This document shows positions 61,328-64,000 of a DNA stretch of 64,000 nt, piece by piece. A program made the translations under genes and the position numbers. The notes under the pieces are model-generated. The model had not been told where the DNA came from. It saw only the letters and a program-made list of their open reading frames with translations, and made no database searches. The DNA comes from Herbiconiux sp. VKM Ac-1786 (lineage in GTDB: Bacteria > Actinomycetota > Actinomycetes > Actinomycetales > Microbacteriaceae). The stretch is from NCBI RefSeq assembly GCF_015350805.1, contig NZ_JADKSG010000001.1, forward strand, positions 682,001 to 746,000, read 5' to 3'. Numbering within the stretch: position 1 is the stretch's first letter; every line of letters begins with the position of its first letter.

Positions 61328-62488
61328 ATGCCCGCTCCCGCGACACACCGCGCCTCGGGGCTGATCATCGCCCTCGCGGCGGCCGCCGCCTTCGGCACGA
61401 GCGGCCCGTTCGTCAAACCGCTGCTCGACGCGGGCTGGTCCCCGGCCGCGGCGGTGGCCGTGCGCGCCTTCGCCGGAGGCCTCGTGCTGCTGCCCGCCGC
61501 CCTCGTCGCCCTGCGCGGCCGCTGGGGTCTCCTTTTCATGGCGTGGCGCCTCGTGCTGGCCTACGGCCTCGTCGCGGTGATCGGCGCCCAGGTGTTCTAC
61601 TTCGCCGCCATCTCGCGCATGCCGGTGGGCATCGCGCTGCTGATCGAGTACACCGCGCCCATCCTGCTGGTGCTGCTCGCCTGGGGCCGCACGCGCATCC
61701 CCCCGGCGCTGCTGACGATCGTCGGCGCGGTGCTCAGCGTCGCCGGCCTCGCCCTCGTGATCAACCCGTCGGGCGCGGGCGGGCTCGACGTGCTCGGCGT
61801 GGTCTTCGCGCTTTGCGCCGCGCTCTGCCTCGCGGGCTACTACCTGATCGCCGCCCTGCCGACGGGCGATCTGCCCCCGGTGACGCTGGTCAGCGCCGGG
61901 CTCGTGCTCGGCGGGGTCGCGCTGGGCGGCGTCGGCGCCGTGAGCCTCGTGCCGTTCACCTTCTCGTTCGAACCGGTCGTCATGCCGCTCGTCGGCGAGG
62001 TGTCGTGGATGCTGCCGATGGCGGTCGTCGTGCTCGTCGCCACCGCGTTCGCCTACCTGACGGGCATCATCGGGGCGATCCGCCTCGGGTCGCGGGTCGC
62101 GTCGTTCGTGGGGCTCGTCGAGGTGCTGTTCGCGGTGCTCTTCGCCTGGCTGCTGCTCGGCGAGGTGCCGACCTGGCTGCAGCTGATGGGCGGTGCGCTG
62201 ATCGTGGCCGGCGTGGTGTTCGTGAAGCTGGAACGCGAGCGCGACCCGGTCGACGGGAGTACCGTCCAGGCCATGGCGAAGAAACTCTCGAAAGGCGACC
62301 ACGTCGAGTGGTCCACCCACGGCACCACCACGAGCGGCGAGGTCGAGAAGTCGATCACGTCGGACACCGAGGCCGCGGGGCGGACGGTGCGGGCATCCGA
62401 TGACGACCCGCAGTACCTCGTGAAGAGCGAAAAGAGCGGGCGCGAGGCCGTGCACAAGCCCGAGGCGCTGAAGAAGACGAACTCGTGA
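61328..62488 (+). CDS. EamA exporter fused to HVA1/DUF2945 Tudor-like domain
   Basis: A protein of 386 residues. Residues 1-305 form a ten-helix EamA/DMT transporter (ISRMPVGIALLIEYTAPI, LLLGEVPTWLQLMGG). From M316 (codon at 62273) the frame continues without a stop into a hydrophilic HVA1/DUF2945 domain (KKLSKGDHVEWSTHG, VRASDDDPQYLVKSEKSGR), normally a separate 70-residue protein. M316 could also serve as an internal start of a free HVA1 protein. ATG 61328 is used. Divergent from CGNR and overlapping the next gene by four bases. Confidence 0.85.
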   Translation: MPAPATHRASGLIIALAAAAAFGTSGPFVKPLLDAGWSPAAAVAVRAFAGGLVLLPAALVALRGRWGLLFMAWRLVLAYGLVAVIGAQVFYFAAISRMPVGIALLIEYTAPILLVLLAWGRTRIPPALLTIVGAVLSVAGLALVINPSGAGGLDVLGVVFALCAALCLAGYYLIAALPTGDLPPVTLVSAGLVLGGVALGGVGAVSLVPFTFSFEPVVMPLVGEVSWMLPMAVVVLVATAFAYLTGIIGAIRLGSRVASFVGLVEVLFAVLFAWLLLGEVPTWLQLMGGALIVAGVVFVKLERERDPVDGSTVQAMAKKLSKGDHVEWSTHGTTTSGEVEKSITSDTEAAGRTVRASDDDPQYLVKSEKSGREAVHKPEALKKTNS

Positions 62489-62919
62489 CCGGCGAGTACC
62501 CCCATCCCGAGTACCGGCAGCCGCAGGGCGAGCCGCAGGGGCAGCCGCAATCGCAGTCGCAGTCGCACGACGACCGGGTCGCGCGACCCGGCCGCAACCC
62601 GCTCGGCCTCGCGTCGCTGCTGGTCGGCGCCGCGATCTCGCTGCTCGGTCTTCTGTTCCTCGTCATCCAGGCCGCGGTGATCACGACGGCCGACCCGCAG
62701 GCCCTCGGTGCCGTCTCGGCCGTGAACGGCGTGCTGTCGGCGCTGCTGGCGATCGCGGCGATCGTGCTGGGCATCGTCGCGATCACCCGCCGCGGGCTCT
62801 CCAAGACGTTCGCGGCGGCGGGCATCGCGCTCGGCGCCGCCGCGCTCGTCTCGGTGTTCGGCTCGTTCAGCTACGGGCTGCTCGTGCAGGCCCTCTACAG
62901 CTTCTCGTCCGCCTTCTAG
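62485..62919 (+). CDS. small membrane protein, DUF4190-like
   Basis: A protein of 144 residues. A Gln/Ser-rich N-terminal leader is followed by LASLLVGAAISLLGLLFLV, then AVNGVLSALLAIAAIVLGIVAI with ITRRGLSK, and a last helix. The arrangement resembles DUF4190-type small membrane proteins. The GTG start at 62485 overlaps the previous stop (GTGA), so it is coupled to the EamA-HVA1 gene. Confidence 0.75.
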   Translation: MTGEYPHPEYRQPQGEPQGQPQSQSQSHDDRVARPGRNPLGLASLLVGAAISLLGLLFLVIQAAVITTADPQALGAVSAVNGVLSALLAIAAIVLGIVAITRRGLSKTFAAAGIALGAAALVSVFGSFSYGLLVQALYSFSSAF

Positions 62920-62967
62920 ACCGCGACGCTGAGCGCAGCGCCTGGACCGCCGCGCTCAGCCCAGCTC

Positions 62968-64000
62968 CTAGACCGCGACCTTCAGCCCGGGCTTCAGCAC
63001 GACCTTGATGCAGCCGTCCTGCTTGTTCTTGAACAGCTCGTACATCTCGGGCGCCTCCTCGAGCGACACGGTGTGCGTGACGAGGTCGTCGATGCCGAGC
63101 GGGTCGGCCGGGTCCTCGACCAGGGGCAGGATGTCGTCGCGCCAGCGGTGCACGTTGCACTGACCCATCCGCAGCGTCAGGCCCTTGTCGAACATGGTCA
63201 TGAACGGCAGCGGGTCGCCGGCTCCGGCGTAGACGCCCGAGAGCGAGACGGTGCCGCCCCGGCGCACGGCGTCGAGGGCGAGCAGCAGCGCGGCCAGCCG
63301 GTCGCTGCCGAAGGTCTGCATGGCCTTCTTGGCCACCGCATCCGGAAGCAGGCCCACCGCGTATTGCGCGAACGAGGCGGCCGGGTTGCCGTGCGCCTCC
63401 ATGCCCACCGCGTCGACGATCGCGTCGGGGCCGCGGCCGTCGGTCAGCTCGCGCAGCCGGTCGACGACGTCGTCGGTGAGGTCGAGGGTCTCGATGCCGT
63501 GCCGCTCGGCCATGGCGCGCCGCTCGGCGACGGGCTCGACCGCGATCACGCGGTGGCCGCGGTGCCGGGCGATGCGGGCGACGAACTGCCCCACCGGGCC
63601 GAGGCCGATCACGCCCAGGGTGCCGCCCTCGGGCAGTTCGGCGTACTCGACGCCCTGCCACGCGGTCGGCAGGATGTCGGACAGGAACAGGTAGCGCTCG
63701 TCGGGCAGCTCGGTGCCGACCTTCTGCGCGTTGAAGTCGGCGAACGGCACGCGCAGCAGCTCGGCCTGGCCGCCGGGCACCGAGCCGTACAGCTCGGTGT
63801 AGCCGTAGAGCGAGGCGCCGGTTCCGCTGGCGGTGTTCTGCGTGGTCTCGCACTGGGTCGTCAGCCCCTGCTCGCACATGAAGCAGTGGCCGCAGGCGAT
63901 CACGAACGGGATGACCACCCGGTCGCCGACCGCGAGGCGGGAGACCCCCGAGCCGACCTGCTCGACGACGCCCATGGGCTCGTGCCCGAGGATGTCGCCC
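62968..64000 (-). CDS. zinc-dependent alcohol dehydrogenase, 5' end beyond window
   Basis: A medium-chain dehydrogenase missing its N-terminus; about 343 residues are visible. The open frame continues to the window end with GDILGHEP, so the start is outside. Structural-zinc Cys cluster CGHCFMCEQGLTTQC, cofactor motif VIGLGPVGQFVARIA and a C-terminal end close to the first dehydrogenase (KNKQDGCIKVVLKPG) are present. It is a paralogue of the enzyme at 48070. The stop is at 62968. Confidence 0.88.
   Translation of the reverse strand, partial: GDILGHEPMGVVEQVGSGVSRLAVGDRVVIPFVIACGHCFMCEQGLTTQCETTQNTASGTGASLYGYTELYGSVPGGQAELLRVPFADFNAQKVGTELPDERYLFLSDILPTAWQGVEYAELPEGGTLGVIGLGPVGQFVARIARHRGHRVIAVEPVAERRAMAERHGIETLDLTDDVVDRLRELTDGRGPDAIVDAVGMEAHGNPAASFAQYAVGLLPDAVAKKAMQTFGSDRLAALLLALDAVRRGGTVSLSGVYAGAGDPLPFMTMFDKGLTLRMGQCNVHRWRDDILPLVEDPADPLGIDDLVTHTVSLEEAPEMYELFKNKQDGCIKVVLKPGLKVAV

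Noticed and set aside
1-64000. tRNA, rRNA, riboswitch or prophage elements
   Set aside because: I found no tRNA-like cloverleaf, conserved rRNA stretch, obvious riboswitch core or phage structural genes on reading. A tRNAscan or Rfam search could still reveal small RNAs.

Overview
This is a chromosomal window from a very GC-rich actinobacterium. Gene content (LacI-controlled plant-glycan uptake and hydrolysis, LAxTG-type wall anchors, ChaB/DUF4287/DUF2256/CGNR proteins, frequent GTG starts, ATGA/GTGA overlaps) suggests a plant- or soil-associated Microbacteriaceae. That placement is inferred from style and gene content, not from a marker gene. I saw no rRNA, tRNA, CRISPR array, insertion sequence, integrase or phage gene. 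No gap between genes exceeds 300 bases.

Layout. (1) 1-8047: a uronate/acidic-polysaccharide locus with the end of an ABC sugar permease, its binding lipoprotein, a ManD/RspA-type sugar-acid dehydratase, an NAD-dependent SDR, an oligogalacturonate-lyase-like propeller, KDG kinase, KDPG aldolase and an AXE1-family acetyl esterase. Three LacI-type boxes of one sequence family sit in the two divergent promoter regions. (2) 8118-10768: ChaB-like protein, membrane protein, and a TetR/NmrA-type oxidoreductase pair closed by a very strong hairpin. (3) 10802-20824: a plant-glycoside regulon with a wall-anchored GH3 beta-glucosidase, a LacI repressor, a GH78 alpha-L-rhamnosidase and a complete ABC sugar importer, bounded by two copies of one 16-base LacI operator. 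(4) 20898-22695: DUF4287 protein and a divergent glucose-6-phosphate dehydrogenase paralogue. (5) 22731-33340: a two-armed system with LacI, GATase1-like protein, deaminase-type amidohydrolase and creatininase-family hydrolase on the minus strand, and a BMP-type nucleoside-like ABC importer plus a second amidohydrolase on the plus strand. Two near-identical LacI boxes lie between the arms. This is the best candidate for an undescribed catabolic system.

(6) 33389-44196: MarR/glyoxalase pair, APC permease, a doubled DUF2207 membrane protein, a small monooxygenase, a secreted GH5-CBM2 endoglucanase, and small proteins including an HTH-only LysR-like protein with a basic tail. (7) 44229-53547: TspO-like protein with a DHA2 efflux pump, unknown small proteins beside a zinc alcohol dehydrogenase, an OmpR/HK two-component system, a GNAT acetyltransferase and an FAD amine oxidase. 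(8) 53670-64000: wall-anchored alkaline phosphatase behind a PHO-box-like array, SDR/MDR/TetR redox group, DUF1697, DUF3800, a diacylglycerol-kinase-family lipid kinase, a CGNR regulator divergent from an EamA exporter fused to a HVA1/DUF2945 Tudor domain, and a partial zinc alcohol dehydrogenase running off the window.

Overall the region looks like a chromosomal accessory/metabolic stretch for using plant cell-wall sugars, plant glycosides and a nitrogenous small molecule, mixed with stress and efflux genes. Many sugar genes are paired with their own regulator and recognisable operators.
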